Origin: Massilia eburnea
GTDB lineage: Bacteria; Pseudomonadota; Gammaproteobacteria; Burkholderiales; Burkholderiaceae_D
Reading direction: 5' to 3'
DNA: 64,000 nt
NCBI RefSeq assembly: GCF_009720745.1
Contig: NZ_WNKX01000010.1
Location: 1-64,000, forward strand
The translations under genes were made by a program, and so were the position numbers. This document shows positions 18,523 through 26,985 of the stretch, in pieces (position 1 is the stretch's first letter; each line of letters opens with the position of its first letter). Below the pieces are notes generated by a model that made no database searches, was not told where the DNA came from, and saw only the letters and a program-made list of their open reading frames with translations.

Positions 18523-19815
18523 TCAGAAGAAGGTGTTGATCGCTTGTATGACGTTGTACGTGTCATCCACAAGCAGCATCACCGGCCATTTGTCGAAGGT
18601 CGTGCAAGGGTGGGAGATGCCACAGCCCACCAGGTCGCCCACCTGCAGGTCCGCCTTGACGCCATCCGGCCAGCGCAGGTAGGCATGCTGGTCGTTCATC
18701 TTGTCGATCACGGCGCCCTTTGGCAGCTGCAGCGGCCCCTCACCTGGCCGATGCGCCGCAATCGCCATCGGTAGCCCGAGGTCGTGCGATGCATCGCGCT
18801 TGCCCATGGCGAGGATCGCCAGGTTGGGCTCTGGCCGCGACAGCACCGTGGTCCAGATCTCCAGCGCCGGGCGCAAGCCCTCCCCGGCAGCCTTGCCCTC
18901 GCGGCGCGCCAGCTCACTGGTCAAGCCGCCGTAGTAGCCATGGTCGTTGGTTACGTAGCAACCGCTGCGCAGGATCGGCAGCACCTTCTTGCCCTGCACC
19001 GCCAGTCCTGCGAACTCGCGCGCAACGCGGTCGAAATAAGCCGAGCCGCCTGCGGAGATGATTACCTGCTCGGCGCCAAACAAGCCTTCCGCCGCAGCCG
19101 CTTTCAGCATTTCGCCCATGCGTTGCAGGAAGCCGTTCACGACTACCACATCAGCCGCACGGTTATCGGTAACGACCAAGCCTTCATAGCCTTCGATGCC
19201 CGCCAGCTGCAAGCCTGGCGCAGCGGCTACTGCACGCGCCACGGCCATCACCTCCTCCGGATCGCGGCAACCGGCACGCTTGCCCTTCATGCCCAGCTCC
19301 ACCAGCAGCGGCAATGGACGATCAAGGCCAAATGCCTGGACTTCGCGGGACAAGCGCTCAACGCCTTGCAGCGAATCGACCAGGGCAAAGAATTCGAAAT
19401 TGGCGTCTTCCCGCATCAAGTGCAGAACCGCGCGGGTATCGGCTGGCGCCACCAGCTCATTGGCCAGGATCACGCGCCGCACGCCAAAGCGCGCTGCAAC
19501 CTGCACTTGCGGAATAGTGGCCAGCGTGATGCCCCAGGCGCCGTTCTCGATCTGCGCCGCAAACAGGTGGGGGCTCATGGTGGTCTTGCCGTGCGGCGCC
19601 AGCAACACGCTGTGGCGCTCGCAGAAAGCGCGCATCCAGGCCAGATTGTGCTGCAGGGCCGACGCCTTCAGCACGGCCACCGGAAGGCTGGTATCTGCCG
19701 CCAGCACGTTCCAGTGCTGAGCACCGATCATGTGCTGGCGCAGCGGCTCAACAATAGGCAGGCCTTTTACGCCGGGTTGCAGGATTTGTTCGTCAAGTTC
19801 GGGCAGGGAAAGCAT
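18523..19815 (-). CDS. PLP-dependent amino-acid deaminase / D-threonine aldolase-like protein
   Basis: 430 residues. Fold type III alanine-racemase barrel at about 45-290, with the PLP lysine in LLAPHGKTTMSP. The C-terminal D-serine dehydratase-like domain ends with CGISHPCTTFDKW, whose His and Cys are the usual zinc ligands. The family deaminates D-serine or D-threonine, or cleaves D-3-hydroxyamino acids. Which of these applies is not determinable. Start is ATG 19815. It overlaps the Lnt-like gene by 23 bp, placing both behind tetR as a three-gene operon. Confidence 0.82.
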   Translation of the reverse strand: MLSLPELDEQILQPGVKGLPIVEPLRQHMIGAQHWNVLAADTSLPVAVLKASALQHNLAWMRAFCERHSVLLAPHGKTTMSPHLFAAQIENGAWGITLATIPQVQVAARFGVRRVILANELVAPADTRAVLHLMREDANFEFFALVDSLQGVERLSREVQAFGLDRPLPLLVELGMKGKRAGCRDPEEVMAVARAVAAAPGLQLAGIEGYEGLVVTDNRAADVVVVNGFLQRMGEMLKAAAAEGLFGAEQVIISAGGSAYFDRVAREFAGLAVQGKKVLPILRSGCYVTNDHGYYGGLTSELARREGKAAGEGLRPALEIWTTVLSRPEPNLAILAMGKRDASHDLGLPMAIAAHRPGEGPLQLPKGAVIDKMNDQHAYLRWPDGVKADLQVGDLVGCGISHPCTTFDKWPVMLLVDDTYNVIQAINTFF

Positions 19816-21250
19816 GGCGTCGTTTTGCGAAAAGGAGCGGTAACAGCCATAGTAGCAGCACCAGGTCGCACCAGGCGAACCAGTCACCCCATTGCCCGTA
19901 CAGTCTGTGCGACTGGTACAGGGGAAGGTCGCCCACCAGTTGCGCATCGCCTTTCTCATCCGTGGTTTCAGCAATGATGCGGCCACGGTCGTCGGACAGC
20001 GTCAGGCTGCCACGCCGGGCCGCACGCGCAATGGCAAACCCGCCTTCAACGCCCCTCAGGACGGCCATGCGGCTGTGCAGGCGGCCATCCAGCCCGAAGT
20101 CCCATGCCGGCACCAACAGCAGGTTGGCGCCGCGCTGAGAGTATGCACGGCCGGTGTCGTGGAAATCCATATCCTTGCATACGGCGAGCCCTGTGGCCGC
20201 ACCTGGCAGCATGACGTAATCGCTGCCAGGTTTGTACTGGTCTTCAAACCCTGGAATCAGGTGGCGTTTTGCATAGGCAGTCGGCGTAGCAGCGCCGCGG
20301 TGGAAGGCCAATGCCGCATTGCGCTCTTTTCCCGCAGGTTGCTTCAATGCGATGCCAGCGGCGATCGTCATGTCGTGGCGTGCCGCGCGTTCGGCCAATC
20401 CGGGCAACGCGGCGCCGTCGAGAGTCAATGCGGTCTCCGGCAGCACCACGATGCGTGCGCCCTGGGCTGCCAGCGCGTCGATGACGGCGAGGTAGCGCTT
20501 CAGCACCGTCTGGCCTTCCGTGGATTCGACTGCGGGACGCACAGGGCCCTGCAGCGAGACGAGTCCAACACGCACCGTCTCATGAGGTTTTTGCTGGAGC
20601 CGTGCCGCGCCAAATGCCAGCGTTCCAACGACGACGGCCAAGCTGCCCATTCCGGCCAACGCTCGCCAGCGCAATGGCGTAGTTCCACTCTCGGTGGCAG
20701 ACGCGCCCGCGTTGGCATATGGCGCCAGCACGGACGCAACTGTGGCCGGGAAAAGCGCGACGACGAAGCTGACTCCCCAGTTGCCGGTCACGCTGGCAAG
20801 CTGAATCACTGGCAGGAGATCAAGCTGGCTGTATGCCAGGCTGCCAAAAGTGCCGTGCGGGGAAACAAGCGAACCGAGATATTCGAATGCTACCACCAGC
20901 GCCGGATACGCCAGCGTTGCCGCCACCGGGCGCGCGCGAAGCAGAAAGCCGCGATGCGCCATGACCGCCAACGCAAATGTTATAGACGACATTGCTGCAA
21001 TCTGCAATGCGACGAGCAGCGGCAAGCGAATGACATCCTGCAGGTAGTGCCACAGATTCAATCCCCTGCAGGCGCCGGCAGCAAGCGCCGCCAGTAAGAC
21101 CCAACGCCAGCGCAAGCGAGGCGCGGTTAGTAGGACCGGCAGCGGCGCAAGCCACGCCAGCCAAGCGATCGGCGCGAGCCCGGTGCCAAACCACCACCCT
21201 GCGCCGGACAACGCGGCCCCGGCGACAGCCAGCTTAACGCTTGATCCCAT
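19793..21250 (-). CDS. Apolipoprotein N-acyltransferase-like membrane protein (Lnt/nitrilase family)
   Basis: 485 residues. About six hydrophobic helices fill the first ~190 residues. A carbon-nitrogen hydrolase domain follows (about 215-450) with the Glu-Lys-Cys triad: Glu in VVLPETAL, Lys in YAKRHLIPGFE, Cys in GLAVCKDMDFHD. A final hydrophobic helix precedes KRRHAF. Lnt N-acylates lipoproteins in the inner membrane. The operon context (tetR upstream, a PLP enzyme downstream) is not that of housekeeping lnt, so it may be a paralogue with another substrate. Start ATG 21250 lies inside the tetR 3' end (17-bp overlap). Confidence 0.8.
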   Translation of the reverse strand: MGSSVKLAVAGAALSGAGWWFGTGLAPIAWLAWLAPLPVLLTAPRLRWRWVLLAALAAGACRGLNLWHYLQDVIRLPLLVALQIAAMSSITFALAVMAHRGFLLRARPVAATLAYPALVVAFEYLGSLVSPHGTFGSLAYSQLDLLPVIQLASVTGNWGVSFVVALFPATVASVLAPYANAGASATESGTTPLRWRALAGMGSLAVVVGTLAFGAARLQQKPHETVRVGLVSLQGPVRPAVESTEGQTVLKRYLAVIDALAAQGARIVVLPETALTLDGAALPGLAERAARHDMTIAAGIALKQPAGKERNAALAFHRGAATPTAYAKRHLIPGFEDQYKPGSDYVMLPGAATGLAVCKDMDFHDTGRAYSQRGANLLLVPAWDFGLDGRLHSRMAVLRGVEGGFAIARAARRGSLTLSDDRGRIIAETTDEKGDAQLVGDLPLYQSHRLYGQWGDWFAWCDLVLLLWLLPLLFAKRRHAFPART

Positions 21251-21812
21251 CGAACAGCACTCCAAGAGATTGAAGGTAGAAGGCGCGGAACTGCGCCTCG
21301 TCGTAGCTGAAACGCCCAGCGCGGTAAAGGGCGATCAAGCCGTGAGCCTGGCCCCACAACACCATCGCCAGGTCCCACGGATCACATTCACGCAACAGGC
21401 CGCGCCGGACGCCTTCCTCCAGCATGTCAGCCACCACATTCAAAGTCGGCGACTTTCGCGCGCGAAAATCCTCCGGAAAGCGCCGCGCATCGTCACGCGC
21501 CACCGAGAAGCTGTAGTCAAACAGGTGTGGATGCTGCAGGGCGTAATCGAGGTAGTTCTCCATCGAATGCAGCAGCCCATGCATCAAGTCGGGATGCTGG
21601 GCACGCGCCGCCCATTCCTGTGCGACTTCCTCGAAAGCGATGTCCGAAATGTGCTTGAGCAGTTCTTCACGATTGGTGAAGTGGCGGTAGATCGCCATCG
21701 GCGTGATGCCCACCGCGTCAGCAACGCGGCGCATTGAGACTGCGCCCGCCCCTTCGGTTTCGAAGAGTTGGCGGGCGGCGGCGACGATCTTTTCTTGGGT
21801 GGTGGCAGTCAT
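21234..21812 (-). CDS. TetR family transcriptional regulator
   Basis: 192 residues. The N-terminal helix-turn-helix (about 8-55; VSMRRVADAVGITPMAIYRHFTNREELL) is canonical. The C-terminal ligand/dimer domain is divergent, with WAARAQHPDLMHGLLHSMENYLDYA and a WDLAMVLWGQAHGL helix. Such regulators repress their own operon until a small ligand binds. The start codon lies inside a perfect palindrome (21808-21832), and there is no Shine-Dalgarno, suggesting a leaderless message. Its 3' end overlaps the Lnt-like gene, the probable regulatory target. Confidence 0.92.
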   Translation of the reverse strand: MTATTQEKIVAAARQLFETEGAGAVSMRRVADAVGITPMAIYRHFTNREELLKHISDIAFEEVAQEWAARAQHPDLMHGLLHSMENYLDYALQHPHLFDYSFSVARDDARRFPEDFRARKSPTLNVVADMLEEGVRRGLLRECDPWDLAMVLWGQAHGLIALYRAGRFSYDEAQFRAFYLQSLGVLFDGIKR

Positions 21813-21847
21813 GTATACAGCGTATACATGACTTATTAAGAAGTCAA
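21808..21847 (-). promoter_or_regulatory. tetR promoter and operator (palindrome over the start codon)
   Basis: GTCATGTATAC (21808-21818) and GTATACATGAC (21822-21832) form a perfect 11-bp inverted repeat with a 3-bp centre. On the minus strand TTGACT (21847-21842) and TATACG (21826-21821) make a -35/-10 pair with 15-bp spacing. The predicted transcription start is therefore at or within a few bases of the ATG (21812). The operator covers both the -10 and the start, ideal for autorepression. Confidence 0.7.
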
Positions 21848-21893
21848 TCAGATGAAAGGTCGGCGACCGGCCTTCAAGATGAGGTGGAAGCCT

Positions 21894-22106
21894 TCAGTGT
21901 TGTGCTGTTGACAGAGCCAATGCCTTCAACGTGCGAGCAAAGGCGACGGCCCGACCAGCATCGGAATTGGGATCAGGGGAGTAGACCTCACCAGCGATCA
22001 GACCAGAGCCTGACCGCGTGCCGATCGGATTGGCTACGGCCATTTGCGCAATGTACCCGTCAAGGTAAAGTTGCTCCAAAGTTGGCGGCGGGTCCAAAGT
22101 GCTCAA
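21894..22106 (-). CDS. Possible small ORF of unknown function (70 aa)
   Basis: This is the only open frame of note in the 340-bp stretch between tetR and the Coq7-like gene. It would start at TTG 22106 with no clear Shine-Dalgarno. The sequence (LDPPPTLEQLYLDGYIAQMAV...) matches no family I recognise. The surrounding DNA is AT-richer than the flanks. It may be a remnant. Apart from it and the tetR promoter I see nothing in 21848-22152. Confidence 0.25.
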   Translation of the reverse strand: MSTLDPPPTLEQLYLDGYIAQMAVANPIGTRSGSGLIAGEVYSPDPNSDAGRAVAFARTLKALALSTAQH

Positions 22107-22152
22107 TGGGGCATGCCGCCGACGAGGTCAACGGAGCTATTGCAAACACTCA

Positions 22153-22680
22153 TCATCCTCGCATTCCGATCCAAATGACCGCCTCGGTAGAGGCTGAGAC
22201 AACCGGCAACAGGACGCGCGACCAAAATCCATCATCAGCAGCAAGAGACACCGACTGATCATGGTGCAGGCGCTCTTCCATCACGATCGACCCGACAGCT
22301 TTTGCGGCCTCTTCGTCTTTATCGCTCAATACTTTGAGCTGTTGCTCAAGATGATGAAGAACCACGCGCTCCACTGCTACGGTTGTTGCTGCGATGGCTC
22401 TTTGGCCAAAAATCGCTGTCACCAACCCAAGCATGAAACCGCCGATACCGCAAAGCCAATAGCTACGGCAGCGAGGGCGCTCGCGACGTTGAAGCTCGGC
22501 CCAGAATATCGCTCTGTGCCGCTCTTCGTGAGACTTGAATTCAGTGAGCTGCGCAACGATGCCTGGCGCAGTAAGGCGGGCGAGAAATATCTGACCGGCA
22601 TAAATGTTCACGGCCCCATTCTCGCCTGAGTGATTGACTTTCAGAACCCGCGCGGCGAATTCGTCGAGCGGGATATTCAT
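22153..22680 (-). CDS. Coq7-like diiron hydroxylase (demethoxyubiquinone hydroxylase family)
   Basis: 175 residues. A four-helix ferritin-like bundle carries a complete diiron set: E20 in NHSGENGAVNIY, E52-x-x-H55 in SHEERHR, Glu in AVERVVLHH, and E-x-x-H in MEERLHHDQ. A hydrophobic helix (WLCGIGGFMLGLVTAIFG) fits peripheral membrane attachment. Coq7 hydroxylates demethoxyubiquinol in the penultimate step of ubiquinone synthesis. It is shorter than the ~205-aa betaproteobacterial Coq7 I would expect and starts abruptly at MNIPLDEF. It may therefore be a second, acquired copy. The next gene upstream encodes a DUF1761 membrane protein. Confidence 0.8.
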   Translation of the reverse strand: MNIPLDEFAARVLKVNHSGENGAVNIYAGQIFLARLTAPGIVAQLTEFKSHEERHRAIFWAELQRRERPRCRSYWLCGIGGFMLGLVTAIFGQRAIAATTVAVERVVLHHLEQQLKVLSDKDEEAAKAVGSIVMEERLHHDQSVSLAADDGFWSRVLLPVVSASTEAVIWIGMRG

Positions 22681-22698
22681 TGAAAATTACTCATGAGC

Positions 22699-23094
22699 CT
22701 AATGCCACAAGCCGAGAATAAGGCCGAAAATGACGAATTGCGCGGTGTGATAGCCGCCGTCGATCAGCCAAAGCTTGAGGCTGCGCTGCGCGAACTGGTA
22801 ATTGATCCCGAAGCAGGCGGCCACCATGCCGAGACCGGCCATGACGCCGTGCTTGATGGCGAAGTCCAGTTCTGGCGCCGGTCCAAGCCAGCGCGCGAAG
22901 ACGACTGCAGCCAGCAGCGAAAACAGGAAAGCGACGCCAAAGACCTTGGCGGGATGGCTGTCTTGTTTGACGCCGCCGTTCTCATCGTTCCACATTTTTC
23001 CGAACAGGACCGGCGAGTACCACAGACCGCCCAGCATAAAGCTGGAAACCGCCGCCAATAGAACTGCCCAGTAGTTCATCTCCCACAACTGCAT
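22699..23094 (-). CDS. DUF1761 family membrane protein
   Basis: 131 residues with four predicted membrane helices (about 7-27, 48-68, 78-98, 110-130). The N-terminal pattern NYWAVLLAAVSSFMLGGLWYSPVLFGKMW is the family signature. Function is unknown. Start is ATG 23094 behind GGGGAGA. It ends 18 bp before the Coq7-like gene, so the two probably share a transcript. Confidence 0.82.
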   Translation of the reverse strand: MQLWEMNYWAVLLAAVSSFMLGGLWYSPVLFGKMWNDENGGVKQDSHPAKVFGVAFLFSLLAAVVFARWLGPAPELDFAIKHGVMAGLGMVAACFGINYQFAQRSLKLWLIDGGYHTAQFVIFGLILGLWH

Positions 23095-23133
23095 TGTTGT
23101 CTCCCCAGGTTTTATTGTTGAGGAGGAACGATA

Positions 23134-23481
23134 TCACTGCTTGCAATGCTCGGAAAGCATTTCGCCCATCTTGCGGCTGGCGGCGCTGCGGTCGTCGGCC
23201 CAGGTCAGTGCGGATTCGGTGGCGCCCGATACTTCGCGGCGCAGGAAGCTCACATAGGTGGAGCCTTTCTTGCCGGTGACGTGCATCAAGCGTACTTCGC
23301 AGCTGCGGCGTTCGTTGTCGCTGGCGGCGGTGGCTTTGGCCGTGCTGAGCACTTCAACCTTGATGACGGGGCCGATATGCGCCACCAGCGGCGCACGCTG
23401 GTTGAGGATATCGAGCAGCTTGTCTTGTGGGATGTCGCGGCTGCACGCGGCCAGCAACAGCAGGGGAAGCAATTTCTTCAT
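23134..23481 (-). CDS. Putative small lipoprotein
   Basis: 115 residues from ATG 23481, which has GGAGG just upstream. The start MKKLLPLLLLAACSR is a lipoprotein signal with lipobox LAAC (Cys13). The mature part is a small charged domain with further Cys residues (RRSCEVRLMHV and the C-terminal EHCKQ), which could form a disulphide. No family recognised. It lies between DUF1761 and phbB on the same strand, separated from phbB by a terminator-like hairpin. Confidence 0.7.
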   Translation of the reverse strand: MKKLLPLLLLAACSRDIPQDKLLDILNQRAPLVAHIGPVIKVEVLSTAKATAASDNERRSCEVRLMHVTGKKGSTYVSFLRREVSGATESALTWADDRSAASRKMGEMLSEHCKQ

Positions 23482-23497
23482 GGCGCCTCCAATAGAA

Positions 23498-23533
23498 CAA
23501 ACGCCGGCCGGCACGAGGGCCAGACGGCGTTTG
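23498..23533 (-). terminator. Probable terminator after phbB
   Basis: CAAACGCCG (23498-23506) and CGGCGTTTG (23525-23533) form a perfect 9-bp stem, with an inner GGCC pairing. It starts 26 bp past the phbB stop. The T stretch is short, so termination strength is uncertain. Confidence 0.55.
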
Positions 23534-23558
23534 GGTGTTGCGTTGCTCTTTACTGCGA

Positions 23559-24299
23559 TCAGGACATGTGCTGGCCGCCGTTAATGGCGATGTTGGCACC
23601 GGTCAGGAACGCCGCTTCGTCGGAAGCCAGGTAGGCCACCAGGCCTGCCACTTCTTCCGGCTTGCCCAGGCGGGCCATCGGGATCTGCGGGATGATCTTC
23701 GAATCCAGTACGTCTTTCGGGATCTCCATCACCATCTTGGTGCCGATGTAGCCTGGCGAGATGGTGTTGACGGTCACGCCCTTGCGCGCCACTTCCAGCG
23801 CCAGCGCCTTGGTGAAGCCGTGCACGCCGGCCTTGGCCGCGGAGTAGTTGGTCTGGCCGAAAGCGCCCTTCTGGCCGTTCACCGAGGAGATGTTGATGAT
23901 GCGGCCCCAGCCACGGTCCACCATGCCATCCGCTACCGGCTTGGTCATGTTGAACACGGAGTCCAGATTGGTCTTCATCACAGCATCCCAATTGACCTTG
24001 TCCATCTTCTTGAAGGTCATGTCGCGGGTGATACCGGCATTATTCACCAGCACGTCCACCGGGCCGATATCGCGTTCGACGGCCTTGATGCACTCCTGCG
24101 CCGACTCGTAGTCCGACACGTCGCAAGGATAGGCCTTGAAGTTGTAGCCCTGGTCTTTCATCGTGGCCAGCCACGACTCATGCGTCTTATTGCTCGGGGA
24201 ATACGTGGTTACCACTTTGTAGCCCAGTGCGACCATCTTGATGCAAATCGCTTCACCCAGACCACCCATGCCGCCCGTTACTAATGCAACTCGTGCCAT
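23559..24299 (-). CDS. phbB: Acetoacetyl-CoA reductase
   Basis: 246 residues, short-chain dehydrogenase fold. NADP-binding TGGMGGLGEAI at 8-18, NNAG in DVLVNNAGITRD, and catalytic Ser-Tyr-Lys in INISSVNGQKGAFGQTNYSAAKAG. The VNGQKGAFGQTNYSAAKAG stretch is the PhaB signature. Reduces acetoacetyl-CoA to (R)-3-hydroxybutyryl-CoA for polyhydroxybutyrate. It follows phbA by 30 bp on the same strand, and a terminator-like hairpin follows. PHB synthase (phbC) is not in the window. Confidence 0.96.
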   Translation of the reverse strand: MARVALVTGGMGGLGEAICIKMVALGYKVVTTYSPSNKTHESWLATMKDQGYNFKAYPCDVSDYESAQECIKAVERDIGPVDVLVNNAGITRDMTFKKMDKVNWDAVMKTNLDSVFNMTKPVADGMVDRGWGRIINISSVNGQKGAFGQTNYSAAKAGVHGFTKALALEVARKGVTVNTISPGYIGTKMVMEIPKDVLDSKIIPQIPMARLGKPEEVAGLVAYLASDEAAFLTGANIAINGGQHMS

Positions 24300-24329
24300 T
24301 TATGTTCCCCTATTGATTTAAACGATTTC

Positions 24330-25508
24330 TTATTCCCGCTCTACTGCCAGTGCTACGCCCATGCCGCCGCCGATGCACAGCGAGGCCAGGCCTTTCTTGG
24401 CGTCACGACGAACCATTTCGTGCAGCAGGGTCACCAGGATGCGCGCGCCGGAAGCGCCGATCGGGTGGCCGATGGCAATCGCACCGCCGTTGACGTTGAT
24501 CTTGCTGGTGTCCCAGCCCATTTCCTTGTTCACGGCGCAGGCTTGCGCGGCGAAGGCTTCGTTGATTTCCAGCAGGTCCAGGTCTTGCGGCGACCAGCCT
24601 GCCTTCTTCAGGCACAGCTGCGAGGCCGGTACCGGACCCATGCCCATGTAGGCTGGATCCAGGCCGGACGATGCATACGCCTTGATGCGCGCCAGCGGCT
24701 TCAGGCCCAGTTCCTTGGCCTGCTTGGCGGACATCATCATCACGGCAGCTGCGCCATCGTTGATGCCGGATGCGTTACCTGCGGTGACGGAACCTGCCTT
24801 GTCGAAGGCTGGGCGCAGGCTGGACAGTGCTTCCAGCGTCGAACCTGGCTTCACGTATTCGTCCTGGTCGAAGACGATGCTGCCTTTCTTCTGCACGATT
24901 TCCAGTGGGAAGATCTCGTCCTTGAATTTGCCGGCTTTCTGCGCCGCTTCAGCTTTCAGCTGCGACTGCAGGGCGAATTCATCTTGCTGGGCGCGCGAGA
25001 TATCGTATTTCTTGGCGACGTTCTCGGCGGTGATGCCCATGTGGTACTGGTTGTACACGTCCCACAGGCCGTCCACGATCATGGTGTCGGTCATCTTGAC
25101 GTCGCCCATGCGGAAACCGTCGCGCGAGCCATTCAGCACGTGCGGCGAAGCGCTCATGTTTTCCTGGCCGCCGGCGATGATGATGCCGGCGTCGCCGCAT
25201 TTGATCGCTTGTGCCGCCAGGTGAGTGGCTTTGAGGCCGCTGCCGCATACTTTGTTGATGGTGTAGCCAGGGATGGCATTTGGCAGGCCCGACTTGATCA
25301 CGGCCTGGCGTGCAGGGTTCTGGCCGACGCCAGCGGTGAGCACCTGGCCCATGATGACTTCGCTAACCAGGTTAGGGTCGATGCCCGTTTGGGCCAGCAG
25401 GCCCTTGATTACGTGGGCGCCCAGCTCTGCTGCCGGGGTCTTGGCCAGGGAACCGCCAAACTTGCCAACGGCGGTACGGCCTGCTGCAACGATTACTACG
25501 TCATCCAT
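24330..25508 (-). CDS. phbA: Acetyl-CoA C-acetyltransferase (beta-ketothiolase)
   Basis: 392 residues, thiolase fold. Nucleophile Cys in [11 protein letters not shown], His in [13 protein letters not shown], second Cys in [26 protein letters not shown] is typical of PhaA. Condenses two acetyl-CoA to acetoacetyl-CoA, the first step of PHB synthesis. Start is ATG 25508 behind GGAGA. It is preceded by a small phasin-like gene and followed by phbB, a usual betaproteobacterial PHB arrangement. Confidence 0.96.
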   Translation of the reverse strand: MDDVVIVAAGRTAVGKFGGSLAKTPAAELGAHVIKGLLAQTGIDPNLVSEVIMGQVLTAGVGQNPARQAVIKSGLPNAIPGYTINKVCGSGLKATHLAAQAIKCGDAGIIIAGGQENMSASPHVLNGSRDGFRMGDVKMTDTMIVDGLWDVYNQYHMGITAENVAKKYDISRAQQDEFALQSQLKAEAAQKAGKFKDEIFPLEIVQKKGSIVFDQDEYVKPGSTLEALSSLRPAFDKAGSVTAGNASGINDGAAAVMMMSAKQAKELGLKPLARIKAYASSGLDPAYMGMGPVPASQLCLKKAGWSPQDLDLLEINEAFAAQACAVNKEMGWDTSKINVNGGAIAIGHPIGASGARILVTLLHEMVRRDAKKGLASLCIGGGMGVALAVERE

Positions 25509-25583
25509 TCTGCTTCTCCGGAAGTGGTATGAAAATCTTTCAATGCATTCTAGCTAAGTGCCATGCCTGCGGCCAGCAATGGC

Positions 25584-25856
25584 CTACCGGAACAGTGGCT
25601 TATTCAAAGCCACATCAGTTGCCTCACGGCCAAAAGCTTGCGCTCGGTCAATAGCGTGCCTGCCTTGGTCGGTTGCCATTTGCAGCAGGTCTTGTGGATG
25701 CTGGATGGCCAGGAATTCATTGGAGGCTGCGGTCATGGCAGCGAGAGAAGCCAACGCGGTATCACGGTGCCAATCGCAAATGCTGGCGAAGCTGGCGAGT
25801 TGCGCGTCGAAAGCCGCCTGTGCGGCGCGGGAAAATTCATCGTTGAACGCGTACAT
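25584..25856 (-). CDS. Small phasin-like protein
   Basis: 90 residues from ATG 25856, chosen because AAGGAG then lies seven bases upstream (an earlier in-frame ATG would be too close). All-helical, Ala/Gln rich: FNDEFSRAAQAAFDAQLASF followed by repeated amphipathic segments and FGREATDVAL. This is the composition of phasins, which coat PHB granules. The position 75 bp upstream of phbA supports it. It is only about half the usual phasin length, so the assignment is an inference. Confidence 0.6.
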   Translation of the reverse strand: MYAFNDEFSRAAQAAFDAQLASFASICDWHRDTALASLAAMTAASNEFLAIQHPQDLLQMATDQGRHAIDRAQAFGREATDVALNKPLFR

Positions 25857-25984
25857 GCCCATGCTCCTTCCTTCATATTGATGGCTGAGATACCGCAAGA
25901 CTTCTCATGTTAGTGCGCGATTCCTGATAAATGTTTGATAAACATCAAGTGCTGCTTTCATTTTGCATAAATCCCTATGCGATG

Positions 25985-26893
25985 TCACGACAATAACTTG
26001 ATACCGTCCAGTGTGGCTGCGCACTGCTCGCGTATCACGTTGACGAAGTCGGCTACGTACGCCTTGTGCTGCAAGGCGGGAGGCACCGAAACAAACAGGT
26101 CGCTCCACAGGCCGGTCTCGCCAATCGGGCGTGCAATCACGTAGTCATAGTCCACATAATTCTTGATCGCCCAGTTCGGCAGGGCCGCCAAGCCGCGGCG
26201 GCTTGCAACTAATTGCAGAATGGCGACCGTGAGTTCGGCGGTGCGGCGCTGGAATTCGACGCCGGCGGGACGCAGCACTTCGCGGATCAGGTCGATACGC
26301 TGTTCGGGGACCGGATAGGTGATCAGGGTTTCACCTTCAAAATCCTGGGCCGACAGGCGCCGCTGCGCGGCCAGCCGGTGCTTTTGCGCCATCACGGTCA
26401 GGATCTCAAAACGGAACAGCGGGAAGGTCGAATAATCGGCGCTGTAATCCGAGCCGATCACCAGGTCGGCTGCTCCGTTGCGCAACAGGTCGGCCGGTTC
26501 GCTGTGGAAGCCGGAAACCAAGTCAATCTCCACATCCGGCCAGCGGGTACGGAATGCATCCATCACCGGCATCAGCCAGTCGAAGCATGTATGGCATTCA
26601 AGCGCCACGCGCAGCTGGCCGGTGTCGCCTTGGGACAGGCGCAATACGTCGCGCTCGGCCCGTTCCACTTCGGGCAACAGGGTGTCAGCCAGCTTGAGCA
26701 GCCGTTCGCCAGTTGCGGTAAATCCGATCGGTATCGATTTTCGCTCAAACAGAGGGGTTCCGTAGCGATCTTCCAGTAATTTGATTTGATGTGATAGGGC
26801 CGACTGGGTCAGGTTCAGCAGTTGTGCTGCCTTGACCAGGCTACCGGAGGAGCGAAGCGCAGACAGCGTGCGCAGGTGACGAATCTCAAGCAT
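25985..26893 (-). CDS. metR: LysR-type regulator of methionine synthesis
   Basis: 302 residues. The HTH at about 1-60 (MLEIRHLRTLSALRSSGSL, LTQSALSHQIKLLED) and the effector domain both follow E. coli MetR closely, including ALECHTCFDWLMP and AALPNWAIKNY. Homocysteine is the known co-effector of MetR. Start ATG 26893 matches the family N-terminus; a longer frame would run through the operator. Divergent from metE, with a MetR box (26897-26909) just upstream of its start, consistent with autoregulation and activation of metE. Confidence 0.92.
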   Translation of the reverse strand: MLEIRHLRTLSALRSSGSLVKAAQLLNLTQSALSHQIKLLEDRYGTPLFERKSIPIGFTATGERLLKLADTLLPEVERAERDVLRLSQGDTGQLRVALECHTCFDWLMPVMDAFRTRWPDVEIDLVSGFHSEPADLLRNGAADLVIGSDYSADYSTFPLFRFEILTVMAQKHRLAAQRRLSAQDFEGETLITYPVPEQRIDLIREVLRPAGVEFQRRTAELTVAILQLVASRRGLAALPNWAIKNYVDYDYVIARPIGETGLWSDLFVSVPPALQHKAYVADFVNVIREQCAATLDGIKLLS

Positions 26894-26896
26894 GTA

Positions 26897-26909
26897 TGAA
26901 AAGTTTTCA
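26897..26909. promoter_or_regulatory. MetR binding site
   Basis: TGAAAAGTTTTCA is an exact match to the MetR consensus TGAA-N5-TTCA. It lies four bases upstream of the metR ATG and 77 bp before the metE start, in the divergent gap. Placement suggests that it both represses metR and activates metE. Confidence 0.8.
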
Positions 26910-26985
26910 AGTGGATGCATAAAAAGTTTCGTTTTTATTATATGCCGTCATGCAGCAAACTCTACTTCATCAATATTTCTCACGC

